NCBI GenBank assembly: GCA_016285575.1
Contig: JAEEQX010000008.1
Location: forward strand, 1-47,386
Direction: 5' to 3'
From: Lachnospiraceae bacterium
GTDB taxonomy: Bacteria; Bacillota; Clostridia; Lachnospirales; Lachnospiraceae
Length of the DNA stretch: 47,386 nt
Shown here: piece after piece, positions 17,401 through 24,965 of the stretch
Position numbering within the stretch: position 1 is the first letter of the stretch
Layout: every line of letters begins with the position of its first letter
Position numbers and translations under genes: made by a program
Notes under the pieces: generated by a model
What the model saw: only the letters and a program-made list of their open reading frames with translations
Told to the model about the DNA's origin: nothing
Database searches by the model: none

Positions 17401-17454
17401 GCCATCTATGAATGCAGTTTCAAGTCCTTGTCGCAGATATTCGTTCTTACTCAT
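14452..17454 (-). CDS. PLD-like nuclease - DEAH helicase - DUF3427 protein
   Basis: 1000 residues. Residues about 40-180 form a phospholipase D-like nuclease domain with one HxK motif (FHTKGYIF, His124 and Lys126) followed by GSSN at 141-144. Residues about 220-640 are a superfamily 2 helicase: Walker A ATGTGKT (251-257), DEAHH (341-345), WLGMTATP and QQLGRGLRKADGKE. The C-terminal 300 or so residues match DUF3427, with the NYNNNFMIPIALSGD and RRYVLEGG blocks before it. Such proteins are often defence-like, sometimes fused to or beside NUDIX enzymes. The start has GAGGAAT before the ATG. Confidence 0.9.
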   Translation of the reverse strand: MSKNEYLRQGLETAFIDGSVVSNPLYTPQFVSNNYKEGKKVFSSIEDELLSCEQFCISVAFITFGGIEPLLLTLRELEKKGVKGQILTTNYLYFSEPKALEKLNELSNITLKMYDVELAENGFHTKGYIFKKEEIYRIIIGSSNMTKTALTTNREWNTKIVSTQQGEMATEIINEFNDLWTSEYATDYDEFIENYKEKFKIIKHQREVARQDEITSLEKYKLQPNSMQVGFITNLRKIIAAGGERALLISATGTGKTYASAFAMRELGFKRVLFLVHRGQLARQTKKSYEKVFNKSVSMGLVGAGYSEYDKDYVFATVQTLNRDSHLFEYKPEEFDCIILDEAHHSSANTYQKVMSYFKPKLWLGMTATPDKRDDNIEGRNIYEIFDYQIAYEIRLQQAMEENMLCPFHYFGISDLSIIGDEQIKTRQLSARDFALLTSDERVNHIVKEASYFGYSGEKVKGLIFCSRIDESEELSKKLNETINPDTGKKYRTISLNGSASEEERQLAFERLAVDEDDERVIKGEISPLDYILSVEILNEGVDIIEVNQVIMLRPTESPIVFIQQLGRGLRKADGKEFVVILDFIGNYNNNFMIPIALSGDRTYNKDNIRRYVLEGGRVIPGASTIHFDEISKKRIFSSVDNANFSDIKLIKENYTNLKNKIGHIPALKDFDDYGEMDVLRIFDNDRLGSYYKFLVKYEKEYTVRLSDDEDKMVEFISKKLASGKRIQELEILNRILLYSRGFSKLGLFDGLSKDLQKYNKELSKVQKNNLINILTNEFSSGSGKKTYEKCVFIEENNGDYFPSELFLKHLNNDDFYNIVKELVEFGISRFERDYKNTYGKTDLVLYQKYTYEDVCRLLNWENNEVPLNIGGYKFDKKTKTFPVFINYDKAENISDTTRYEDHFTSRQTLIAISKSGRSMESDDVQNFLNANERGIQVELFVRKNKDDKISKEFYYLGHMNSSGNAKEFIMPNTDKSAVEIEWILDEPVREDIYEYIVNA

Positions 17455-17478
17455 TTGATTCCTCGAAATACTGTATCG

Positions 17479-17955
17479 TTATTCTACGCTGTCAGCCCAC
17501 TTCTTCAAGTCAGCCTCGGATACACCTGAAGAAAATTTCTTGCCATCTATTACTTTTGCGCCAGCTGCTAATGCCTGCATATTCTTAGCTGAATCGCCAA
17601 GTCCGCTTCCGCCTGATGTGCAGAATGTTATTACTTTCTTGTCGGTGAAATCGTACGCTTCCATAAATGTATCTATGATTGAAGGCTCGCGATACCACCA
17701 TACAGGAAAGCCTACATACACAGTGTCATACTTAGACATATCATCAACCTTAGATGCTATCTCAGGTCTACAGTTTCTATCATTCATCTCAACGCTGCTT
17801 CTACTCTTTTTATCCATCCAGTTAAGATCTGCGCTTGTATATAATTCCTTAGGAACTATCTCAAAAATATCTGCTCCTATAGCAGATGCCAACTTAGTTG
17901 CAACCTTTTTTGTAACTCCACTTGCACTAAAATATGCTACCAATGACTTGCCCAT
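17479..17955 (-). CDS. Flavodoxin
   Basis: 158 residues. The phosphate-binding loop YFSASGVTKKVA is at the N-terminus, and the FMN-ring loops YVGFPVWWYREPS and CTSGGSGLGDSAKN follow. This pattern belongs to the short Flavodoxin_4 group that serves as an electron carrier or reductase component. A GGAGG ribosome-binding site precedes the ATG. It lies 24 bases before the helicase gene and may be read into it, but a functional link is not evident. Confidence 0.9.
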   Translation of the reverse strand: MGKSLVAYFSASGVTKKVATKLASAIGADIFEIVPKELYTSADLNWMDKKSRSSVEMNDRNCRPEIASKVDDMSKYDTVYVGFPVWWYREPSIIDTFMEAYDFTDKKVITFCTSGGSGLGDSAKNMQALAAGAKVIDGKKFSSGVSEADLKKWADSVE

Positions 17956-17986
17956 ATGCTACCTCCATTCGTTATTCTAGGTATTA

Positions 17987-18490
17987 TTATACTCTACTCT
18001 TATTCTTCAGTATATTTTTTCTTAATATTTTATATTGTCTATTAATCTCATCCTCATCCGATATTAGCAGCCCCTTTGCCTCTAGAATGCGTTCTATTGC
18101 TTGGGAGGGATCTAATGAATGATATGGTAAAAATACTCCTCTCAATTCCTTAGGTTTTATTATCTTGTACACCTGCTTAGATGGGATATCATATGTATAC
18201 GAATAGTAACGATATATATAACCTATCCAATAAAGCTCGTTTTTTGAATACTTTACTGAGCCGTATTCAGATAAACCATATTCTTCGTCTACGCATTGTA
18301 AAACGTCTTTTTCTTGCAGATTGGATTGCAATATCCCAAGATTGTCAAATTGCGTAACAATCTTACTATTCATAAATCTTCTTATAAATATTTCAGAACT
18401 GCTACTTCCTTTTGAAAATGTGATTTCAAATGTTTTAGCCTGCAATTCGCACAACATTAATCCGTCTTTATCTATCTTTTTCATATTCAC
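17987..18490 (-). CDS. Protein of unknown function paired with the HTH-DUF3990 gene
   Basis: 167 residues from GTG at 18490; an ATG at 18484 is equally possible. No domain recognised. It has a beta-rich front (CELQAKTFEITFSKGSSSSE), an aromatic middle (YWIGYIYRYYSYTYDIP) and a helical end with many Lys and Arg (RQYKILRKNILKN). It follows the HTH-DUF3990 gene by 18 bases and is almost certainly co-transcribed with it. The arrangement suggests a toxin-antitoxin-like or effector-immunity pair, but which product neutralises which is not shown. Confidence 0.65.
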   Translation of the reverse strand: MNMKKIDKDGLMLCELQAKTFEITFSKGSSSSEIFIRRFMNSKIVTQFDNLGILQSNLQEKDVLQCVDEEYGLSEYGSVKYSKNELYWIGYIYRYYSYTYDIPSKQVYKIIKPKELRGVFLPYHSLDPSQAIERILEAKGLLISDEDEINRQYKILRKNILKNKSRV

Positions 18491-18508
18491 ACATTCTTTC
18501 CGGTATTC

Positions 18509-19363
18509 CTACTTCAACAATTCGTCAATGTATTTACCCTTACCTCTATATTTAATCCTGGCAAGTTTTACCTTATCGTCTCCTAATCTAGATTCGGAAC
18601 TTCTAATATTTCTGTAGTAATCTCTTTCCTTTTCTGATATATAACATCTCTCTAGTAGCTTGATTTTATTTACTGATTTATCACTAACGAATACATATTG
18701 GTATCCAAGATTAGTCGCAGACAAACAATGTTTACACTGTTCATCGGTAATTTCTCCCGAAATAAATGAATTAATTATCTGAAACATTCTGTTATCAGCA
18801 ATTGGAGCAACTATATAGTCGCATTCACGGGACTGCTTAACTAACTTTTTTACAATAGGATGCGATTCATACTCTTCCAGCGTTCCTCTATAGTACGCTA
18901 TTGTAAGCATCCAATCCCTATTGACTTCATACCTTTTTTCAACAAGTCCTTTGTTATCAAAATCCAAAAAATACACCGATGATTTTGGAAAGCCGGAAAT
19001 AAACGAAGCTGCCTGGTCATAGTTTTCTCCGGTATAAAATCCCGTTCCAAAGTCATTGTTATCGCGACTCTTTTTTACACTCAATCGACCTTCGATTATG
19101 TCCTTAGCACCATGGCACAACATCTTATGCCCATCCCTGGTTTCATCAATATAGAACATTTCTTTTAACTTGTTTATCTTGATGTTTTGCTCAAAAGCAT
19201 ATGAATATACTTTTTCCAAAAGATTAAATGTCGGTGCAGTCTTTTCCAATTCATTTCTTGATATTGTTACTCTTTGAGTATCTATGCGCGAGGCAAGCTC
19301 GTCCTGAGTCAAACCAAGTATTTCTCTTATTATTTTTAGATCTTGAGAAAAATTGTATTCCAT
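18509..19363 (-). CDS. XRE-type HTH fused to a DUF3990 (ADP-ribosyltransferase-like) domain
   Basis: 284 residues. Residues 8-62 are an XRE helix-turn-helix (LKIIREILGLTQDELASRID). From about 80 the protein matches DUF3990: LCHGAKDII with His84, EGRLSVKKSR, DFGTGFYTG (104-112), then DYIVAPIADNRMFQIINSF. DUF3990 has the fold signature of ADP-ribosyltransferases (a His near the start and an aromatic G-F-Y block). The likely role is a toxin or effector that modifies a target with NAD, controlled by its own DNA-binding domain. A strong RBS (AAAGGAGG) precedes the ATG. A palindrome lies at 19414-19445 in its promoter. The 167-residue partner follows. Confidence 0.82.
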   Translation of the reverse strand: MEYNFSQDLKIIREILGLTQDELASRIDTQRVTISRNELEKTAPTFNLLEKVYSYAFEQNIKINKLKEMFYIDETRDGHKMLCHGAKDIIEGRLSVKKSRDNNDFGTGFYTGENYDQAASFISGFPKSSVYFLDFDNKGLVEKRYEVNRDWMLTIAYYRGTLEEYESHPIVKKLVKQSRECDYIVAPIADNRMFQIINSFISGEITDEQCKHCLSATNLGYQYVFVSDKSVNKIKLLERCYISEKERDYYRNIRSSESRLGDDKVKLARIKYRGKGKYIDELLK

Positions 19364-19383
19364 TAGTGTCCTCCTTTAACTTA

Positions 19384-19412
19384 CTTATATCATATTACTC
19401 ATACTAGTTCAA
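19384..19412 (-). promoter_or_regulatory. Promoter of the HTH-DUF3990 gene
   Basis: On the minus strand TTGAAC (19407-19412) is followed, 17 bases on, by TATAAG (19384-19389). The palindrome at 19414-19445 abuts the -35 box, so bound protein could block or assist polymerase. Confidence 0.6.
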
Positions 19413-19413
19413 T

Positions 19414-19445
19414 AACTTCTTTGAGTAACATTACTCAAAGAAGTT
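19414..19445. promoter_or_regulatory. Perfect 14-bp palindrome, candidate operator of the HTH-DUF3990 gene
   Basis: AACTTCTTTGAGTA (19414-19427) and TACTCAAAGAAGTT (19432-19445) match exactly around a 4-base centre. No T-run follows on the minus strand, which argues against a terminator. A further ATTACTCA half-site lies at 19395-19402. The XRE domain of the adjacent gene is the likely binder. Confidence 0.65.
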
Positions 19446-19565
19446 TTGTTGTATCTTAATAAATCTTTTTAATATTTCTTTTTTCGTGCTGAAAAACGTC
19501 CGAATCGGGCAACAGAAAACTGGATGATGTAACTATATTATTATCACAACATGAAAAAGTCAAAT

Positions 19566-19648
19566 CGAGTAGGGAAGATTTATCTTGCCCTACTCGCCGC
19601 GCCTCCCGCATGCTGCGTAGCAGCAAATTTCCTCGTGCGGGAGTGCGC
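19566..19648. repeat. GC-rich multi-hairpin element
   Basis: This stretch is much richer in G+C than its surroundings. Hairpin A: CGAGTAGGG (19566-19574) with CCCTACTCG (19588-19596), plus inner AAGAT/ATCTT. Hairpin B: GCGCCTCCCGCA (19599-19610) with TGCGGGAGTGCGC (19636-19648), enclosing TGCTGC/GCAGCA (19611-19616 and 19620-19625). No second copy was seen in the window. It may be an extragenic repetitive palindrome unit or a small structured RNA. Confidence 0.6.
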
Positions 19649-19650
19649 AT

Positions 19651-19679
19651 ATAAAAACAGCCACCGTATTGGTGGCTGT
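19651..19679 (-). terminator. Terminator after the lipoprotein gene at 19698
   Basis: ACAGCCACC and GGTGGCTGT pair perfectly around GTATT. TTTTT follows on the minus strand. Confidence 0.88.
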
Positions 19680-19697
19680 CTGTATATCAACTGTAAA

Positions 19698-20504
19698 TTA
19701 TTGTTTCTTGTATTCTGCAAAAGGCTTCCACTTGAGGATTTCATATTTTGCATCGTTGTATAAATCCCAGAATGCATCCTCTTCCATGTCTAATTCCTCT
19801 GCCGCATCGACATCATACACACCTGTCTTGTTGTGGTAGAAGCCTATTGATCCGTCTGCCTTCTCATCGCTGAAGTAGAAGTCATCCCACTTAATCTCGC
19901 AGTTGGAATCAAGATACTTCTGACCGAATAATGAACTGTATACACCGTTGGAACCATAGTAATATATCTTGCCATTGCCCATCCAGATGTTAGAACTTCT
20001 AGCCCATCCATCGATTACGCAAACAAGTTCTCCATCCTTATATGTATAGACGCCAAGGATGTAACTCTTATCGCCCTTCTCATCATAGTTAGCAGTCTCT
20101 CCCATAAGGAACTCAGGTACATCATCTCCATTGATATCCATGATCACGTAACCAATCTGTTTCATAAGAGTATCTTTATCTGAATATGCTACCTTCTCTG
20201 CGATACCATTGGAGAGATACTTATGCTCTGCATCCATGTTATATCCATACTCTATAGTCTCGATGTTCTCCTCGATAATGGGAGCATATATCTTCTCGTA
20301 ATCAATCTCTTCTACGGGTTCAGGTTCAGGCTCTTTTTCATCAGGTTCTTCAACATTAACGTCTGTCACATCAACTGCAGGCTTAACAGGATCGGGCTCA
20401 ACATTCTGTGCAAAAGGATCTGCTTCTTGTCCAAAGCATCCTGTAAGAAGTGACATAGTAAGCACTGCTGCCATAATACCGGCAAGTCTATTCATTTTCT
20501 TCAT
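19698..20504 (-). CDS. Predicted lipoprotein with acidic linker
   Basis: 268 residues. A lipoprotein signal (MKK, hydrophobic core, LLTGC with Cys23) is followed by an acidic linker rich in Glu, Asp, Pro and Val to about residue 65. The rest includes VIMDINGDDVPEFLMG, a calcium-loop-like block like those of VCBS or dockerin segments, and GVYTYKDGELV. A surface-anchored binding role is plausible; the function is unknown. The ribosome-binding site GAGAGGAT is well placed. A strong terminator follows. Confidence 0.78.
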   Translation of the reverse strand: MKKMNRLAGIMAAVLTMSLLTGCFGQEADPFAQNVEPDPVKPAVDVTDVNVEEPDEKEPEPEPVEEIDYEKIYAPIIEENIETIEYGYNMDAEHKYLSNGIAEKVAYSDKDTLMKQIGYVIMDINGDDVPEFLMGETANYDEKGDKSYILGVYTYKDGELVCVIDGWARSSNIWMGNGKIYYYGSNGVYSSLFGQKYLDSNCEIKWDDFYFSDEKADGSIGFYHNKTGVYDVDAAEELDMEEDAFWDLYNDAKYEILKWKPFAEYKKQ

Positions 20505-20601
20505 GTTTCTATCCTCTCAACCTATCATTGTTCACAACAATGTATTATACCAAACATTAGCGTAAATACAATTCCAAACTTGCCGACTACAAATAGATAT
20601 T

Positions 20602-21981
20602 CTAGTAATGCCTGATTACTTCAAATCTCTGAAGCTTATACTTCTCTCCATCAAGTATTCCTGCCTTGGACTTGGCAATCGCTATCTGATCTTCGACAGT
20701 ATCCACGCCATCAAGGTCCGGTAGTAACAGTCCTCTCTTGGTATTGGTACTTACAATTACTCCGTATCTTTTCACATCAAGAAGTGAAGGTGAATCGATA
20801 TCTTCTGCTTCGCCAAGTACATCCACCGATATCTCAAGTGCATCCAATTCATCCTCTGTTATAGGAGAGAATCTCGGATCTTCTGTTGATGCAGCAATCG
20901 CATTATGAATAATCTCTTTTGCTAAGTTTTCTCTTGTCGCACAAATTGTTCCAATGCAACCTCTTAGATTATCATTCTTATGTATTGATACAAATGCACC
21001 TGCTTTTCTGCCCGTAATCTCGTCAGGGCAATCGCTAGGTATATCAATAATCTTACCTGTCCTTATATACGTATTAATAGTCTCTCTGGCAAGTCTTACA
21101 TATGCATCTTCATTGGCTCTTCGTTCAGCAAATTCTTTTTCTTTTTTGATTAATCTAATTCGTAAAAACTCTCGCTCTGTATTTTTCTCTGTTGGATAAA
21201 AAGAGCCTATTCCATAACCAACACCTGTTACATCCTCGTGCGAATATACTCTTGCTTTTACATCGTATCCATCAAGCGCACCTGACATTATGATAAAAGA
21301 TCTGTGTCCGCACTCTGCTGCCCTGTCGCAAAAATGGCTGTTGAATTCCATCAACTCTCCAAGCGCGCCACGTTCGCATACATCCATTAACTTTTTGTCG
21401 TATTCTACGCCTTCTTTTGCGAATCCATAAGGACCGTATTCCTGTAACTTATGCGATAAATCTCCGCTTGCTACGAATACTATCTTACGATTAAGTTCCT
21501 CTGCTGCCTCAGCGATTCTTTGGCCAAGTCTATAATGATCTTCAAAAGGAAGTCCTGATAATCCAATTCTTACAATCTTGCCTTCCTTGTATTTTTGCCT
21601 GATAAAATAAAGAGGAACCAATGTACCATGATCAAGAGATGCATCTCTCTCGCCAAGCGTTGTAGCCATTGGATCCTTATATGATATTTCCGTTATCTTT
21701 TGTACGAGTTCTCTATCATACTCTTCTGAAAATGAAACACTTCCCGCACCAAACTTAGCAAACGATCCGCTTGCTTTTTCACCGGGCGAAACATGAAAAC
21801 AATCCGCATACATTACTGAATGCGGAGATGTTATCACTATGGTATCAGGCTTAAGTGCTGCAATCTCATCTGCAACACTCTCGTATGCCTTAACCGTTTT
21901 TTCTATTGTCTTAACTTCATCTTTTCCAATCTCCGGAATGATAAGCGGAGGATGTGGAACCATGAATGCTGCAAGTACCAT
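20602..21981 (-). CDS. AmmeMemoRadiSam-type protein: LigB-like domain fused to AMMECR1
   Basis: 459 residues. Residues 1-270 are a LigB/MEMO-like domain ([16 protein letters not shown], then [17 protein letters not shown] and ASGDLSHKL) with conserved His residues that bind metal in dioxygenase relatives. Residues about 285-459 are an AMMECR1 domain ([19 protein letters not shown], then [20 protein letters not shown]). In the AmmeMemoRadiSam system these two occur with a radical SAM protein; none is next to this gene. HydE at 10055 is a different radical SAM family. The biochemical role of the system is not established. Confidence 0.88.
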   Translation of the reverse strand: MVLAAFMVPHPPLIIPEIGKDEVKTIEKTVKAYESVADEIAALKPDTIVITSPHSVMYADCFHVSPGEKASGSFAKFGAGSVSFSEEYDRELVQKITEISYKDPMATTLGERDASLDHGTLVPLYFIRQKYKEGKIVRIGLSGLPFEDHYRLGQRIAEAAEELNRKIVFVASGDLSHKLQEYGPYGFAKEGVEYDKKLMDVCERGALGELMEFNSHFCDRAAECGHRSFIIMSGALDGYDVKARVYSHEDVTGVGYGIGSFYPTEKNTEREFLRIRLIKKEKEFAERRANEDAYVRLARETINTYIRTGKIIDIPSDCPDEITGRKAGAFVSIHKNDNLRGCIGTICATRENLAKEIIHNAIAASTEDPRFSPITEDELDALEISVDVLGEAEDIDSPSLLDVKRYGVIVSTNTKRGLLLPDLDGVDTVEDQIAIAKSKAGILDGEKYKLQRFEVIRHY

Positions 21982-21990
21982 TTTCTTTTC

Positions 21991-22695
21991 CTACTGTTGT
22001 AGATCAAAATATTTTGCAGGATAGATAGAGAATATACTTCCTCTTGCTGTCTGGCCTGCGTAGTATACACCTTCACCTTCGAATCTCGAGAACAAGACTT
22101 TGCTTACTGATAACTTCTTATCATTTTCATCAATGTAATAGTAGTATACATTGGTTCTGGTCTCGTAATGATCTTCATTCCAATACTCTTCTTTTTCTTC
22201 TTCCCTTACGGCGTCTTTTATATTGAGCGTGTTAAAATAGTATGCTTCCTTTTCAGGTTGGACAGCTGTAAGGCGGGGAACCAAAAACTTAAGTGCCACA
22301 ATTGAAAATGATCCAAGCATAAATATCAACACTACAAAACTGGCTATCATTATAACAAGTTGAGTACCGGCTCCATCCTCCATGCCCTTCATAATCATTG
22401 AGAAAATATACATAACTATGAAAAGAACTATCGCAGCGCCAAAGCATACAAGAAGCGATATAAATGTTTGCTTCGCCTTCTCTGTATCTTGAACGTATTT
22501 GTTATAATCCTCGCTAAGAATGTCATCAGTAAGAGTTGTCTTGCCACCCTCGGTTATCATGCTCTCATAACGTTCATTCTGAAGTTTCTCGTCCTTGTTC
22601 TGATCGATTAATCCTTTTACCATCATTCCAAGCATTATCACAAAAATCAGAATGAACGACCCGTAAAAGATCCTGGATGCTATTTTCTTGGTCAT
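21991..22695 (-). CDS. Membrane protein of unknown function
   Basis: 234 residues with three hydrophobic segments at about 9-27, 78-97 and 113-135, then a soluble C-terminal domain rich in Tyr and Glu (VYYYYIDENDKKLSVSKV, then EGEGVYYAGQTARG). No family recognised. It sits 9 bases before the LigB-AMMECR1 gene on the same strand and is probably in its operon. Confidence 0.65.
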   Translation of the reverse strand: MTKKIASRIFYGSFILIFVIMLGMMVKGLIDQNKDEKLQNERYESMITEGGKTTLTDDILSEDYNKYVQDTEKAKQTFISLLVCFGAAIVLFIVMYIFSMIMKGMEDGAGTQLVIMIASFVVLIFMLGSFSIVALKFLVPRLTAVQPEKEAYYFNTLNIKDAVREEEKEEYWNEDHYETRTNVYYYYIDENDKKLSVSKVLFSRFEGEGVYYAGQTARGSIFSIYPAKYFDLQQ

Positions 22696-22713
22696 ATACT
22701 AATTCCCCCTTAC

Positions 22714-22932
22714 CTATATATTATACAATAAAAAAGAATCAACTCCAAATCCACTTCCGGATTCCTTGTTGATTCTTCTCATTTCTTCTTTTGCTTTCTT
22801 TCTGTTGTACGTCTTTCCACTCGGTACACTTCTTGTTACGGGATTAAGTTCTCCCCAAGTGACTCTTCTCTTGGAATAGTACTCTTTTTGTGCTTTCTTG
22901 CTTCGCTTATCAAGCGATACGTACTTTTGCAT
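22714..22932 (-). CDS. Small basic protein of unknown function
   Basis: 72 residues from the ATG at 22932, where GAGAGG lies 9 bases upstream; the earlier ATG at 22953 has no such site. The sequence is highly basic (QKYVSLDKRSKKAQKEYYSK, then TWGELNPVTR). I think similar short proteins occur in related Lachnospiraceae. The charge suggests nucleic-acid or ribosome binding, which is only a guess. Confidence 0.6.
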   Translation of the reverse strand: MQKYVSLDKRSKKAQKEYYSKRRVTWGELNPVTRSVPSGKTYNRKKAKEEMRRINKESGSGFGVDSFLLYNI

Positions 22933-22963
22933 GATGTCTAACCTCTCTTTCATTGCAGTACTA

Positions 22964-23422
22964 TTATAGTAAAGACATAATATAGATTTGGCAAGGGTTG
23001 GCTTCATCCCACAAAAGGGGGAATACTTCGAGTTCCTTGAAGCCGCAACCTATGTAGAAATAGTTCGTCTTGTCGTAGTCTTCGTACATTCCCATCTGTA
23101 CGGTCTTAACCTGCATGAATTCATAGCCTGCAGTCTTGACAACTTCCTTAGCCTTTTCAACAAGTTCACGACCGACACCGTTTCTATGGTATTCCTTCAA
23201 AACTCCCATAACAGCGATTTCTACTGTGGCATTACCCGTTTCCTTCAAGCAAAGGAATCCCATTACCTTGTCGTCTTCTTTTGCTGCAAGGAATGTCCAA
23301 TCTACGCAATCTCTAATATAGCCTTCCCTGCTCTCTTCAACCTCAAACCATTGGGTTAAGGCTTCCAGAACCGTTCTTGCTATAACTCTTTTTTCTTCTG
23401 AATCTTTTATCTGTACTATCAT
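22964..23422 (-). CDS. GNAT-family N-acetyltransferase
   Basis: 152 residues. Motif A is visible as VMGVLKEYHRNGVGRELVEKA, with R-N-G-V-G binding acetyl-CoA. YFYIGCGFKELEVFP near the C-terminus is the usual final strand and loop. The substrate is unknown. Only a weak ribosome-binding site is visible. It is 12 bases after the diguanylate cyclase gene and is probably in the same transcript. Confidence 0.85.
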   Translation of the reverse strand: MIVQIKDSEEKRVIARTVLEALTQWFEVEESREGYIRDCVDWTFLAAKEDDKVMGFLCLKETGNATVEIAVMGVLKEYHRNGVGRELVEKAKEVVKTAGYEFMQVKTVQMGMYEDYDKTNYFYIGCGFKELEVFPLLWDEANPCQIYIMSLL

Positions 23423-23434
23423 TTATACTTCGTA

Positions 23435-24823
23435 TTAATCTCTTTTTCTTCTTGATAATTCAGGATGATTCCTATAGAACTGTGACTTATCCGCGTACAT
23501 ATTTACATCTGCTTCGTGCATTGCCTTTCTTATATCGAAAGAAGAATCTACGAAGCAGGAGCCTATCGCGAATTTCACTGTTTCAGAAGTTTCTGACAAC
23601 TCCTTAATCTTTCCAATTAAAGCGTTGAACTCTTCTTCTGTTTTATTCTCAACAATAACAAGGAATTCATCCCCACCGACTCTATAAACATCGCAGCCGG
23701 CAAATATATTTTTAAGTGTTTCAGCTCCATTCTTAAGAAGATTATCCCCTGCCCCATGTCCTTGCTTATCGTTTACGGTTTTAAGGCCATTCATATCCGC
23801 AAAAACAACACCGTAATGATCACTTAATTGATAGCTGCCTTCAATGATCTCCGTAATCCTGTTGTTCATTGCATTACGGTTGTATGTATTCGTCAAAAGA
23901 TCCGTAACGCTGACCTTTTCCATTTCCTTGTAAAGTATGTAATTGCTTACTTCGGAAGTAAGAAGAAATGATGTCAGTTCAAGCACCTGTCTGGTATGAA
24001 GCATATTTGCGGTATCAAAATTCGTAACCCAGAAATAACCTATTGTACTTTCTTTTGATCTTAATGGATAAAGGGCAATGTTTTTTATTCCCAACATATC
24101 CATTGTTTTATACCACTCTTTATTATTTTCTTTGAAATCATCCAGATTTCCCATTATAATGTAACCGTTTCCGCCGGCAATCAATTTATCCCAGGTTTCG
24201 ATTACTGTAAAAAACGACTCTTCGTCAAAATCTTTTGTCTTATCAATATCTTCGTCAGCTATGCTGTTTCCGAGGAACCTAAATGTTCTATTTTCAAAAT
24301 CCGTAAGAATGAGAGAACAGCCGCTCGCCTTGCAGTCCTCCCTTATATTATCCATAACGGTCTGCATAGTCTTTTCAAAATTACGGCCTTCTCTTAACAT
24401 TACACTGGTCTTAATAGCTCTAACAGCAGCAAACGGGGTTATGTCGCTTAATTTTTCGGCATCAGATTCCGGAGTCATATCATATGTAAAAAGAGTATAC
24501 TTTGTATCCTCATTGTCTGAAGCAAGAGGTATGAAATAATTATCAAGCCAGCCATTATAGGTTTGGTCATACAAATAGTTATGAATCAATATATTAAGAC
24601 TGGAACTTCTTAAGGTAAAGCCCTCAAAACTTATTTTTTTAGAAACATAGTAGTAATAAGGACGTCCGGGCTCAAAATCTTTAGAATCCATATTTACGGA
24701 TTTTAAATACAATTCATTTGCAGCCTCTATGCATAATTCACCGGGTGTACCATCCGAATTGTTCTTTTGTGAAATGACGCATGCACATTTAGTTATCGCG
24801 TTAACTAATGACTGATAATCCAA
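23435..24823 (-). CDS. GAF-like sensor - GGDEF diguanylate cyclase
   Basis: 462 residues from a TTG at 24823. GGAGGG is 6 bases before that TTG, whereas the ATGs at 24841-24844 lie upstream of the ribosome-binding site. The N-terminal 290 residues are a sensor; 150-290 looks GAF-like (GCSLILTDFENRTFRFLG). The GGDEF domain follows, with LLTNTYNRNAMNN, VFADMNGLKTVNDKQGHGAG and the intact RVGGDEF. The product would be cyclic di-GMP. The inhibitory RxxD site ahead of GGDEF is missing (F-A-G-C there), so feedback control by that route is unlikely. Confidence 0.9.
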   Translation of the reverse strand: MDYQSLVNAITKCACVISQKNNSDGTPGELCIEAANELYLKSVNMDSKDFEPGRPYYYYVSKKISFEGFTLRSSSLNILIHNYLYDQTYNGWLDNYFIPLASDNEDTKYTLFTYDMTPESDAEKLSDITPFAAVRAIKTSVMLREGRNFEKTMQTVMDNIREDCKASGCSLILTDFENRTFRFLGNSIADEDIDKTKDFDEESFFTVIETWDKLIAGGNGYIIMGNLDDFKENNKEWYKTMDMLGIKNIALYPLRSKESTIGYFWVTNFDTANMLHTRQVLELTSFLLTSEVSNYILYKEMEKVSVTDLLTNTYNRNAMNNRITEIIEGSYQLSDHYGVVFADMNGLKTVNDKQGHGAGDNLLKNGAETLKNIFAGCDVYRVGGDEFLVIVENKTEEEFNALIGKIKELSETSETVKFAIGSCFVDSSFDIRKAMHEADVNMYADKSQFYRNHPELSRRKRD

Positions 24824-24893
24824 AATATTCCCTCCTATCATCATACACTCTGTTATTATACCACTTTTTCAGCCAATAATACTAGGTAGCAAC

Positions 24894-24919
24894 AAAAAAG
24901 CCTTCCGTACTCGGAAGGC
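24894..24919 (-). terminator. Terminator after the membrane GGDEF gene
   Basis: GCCTTCCG and CGGAAGGC (24900-24907 and 24912-24919) form a perfect 8-bp stem. A run of T follows on the minus strand. Confidence 0.9.
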
Positions 24920-24965
24920 TTGAATTTATTAATCTTTCTGCTGATTATTCGTATCTTATTATTCC

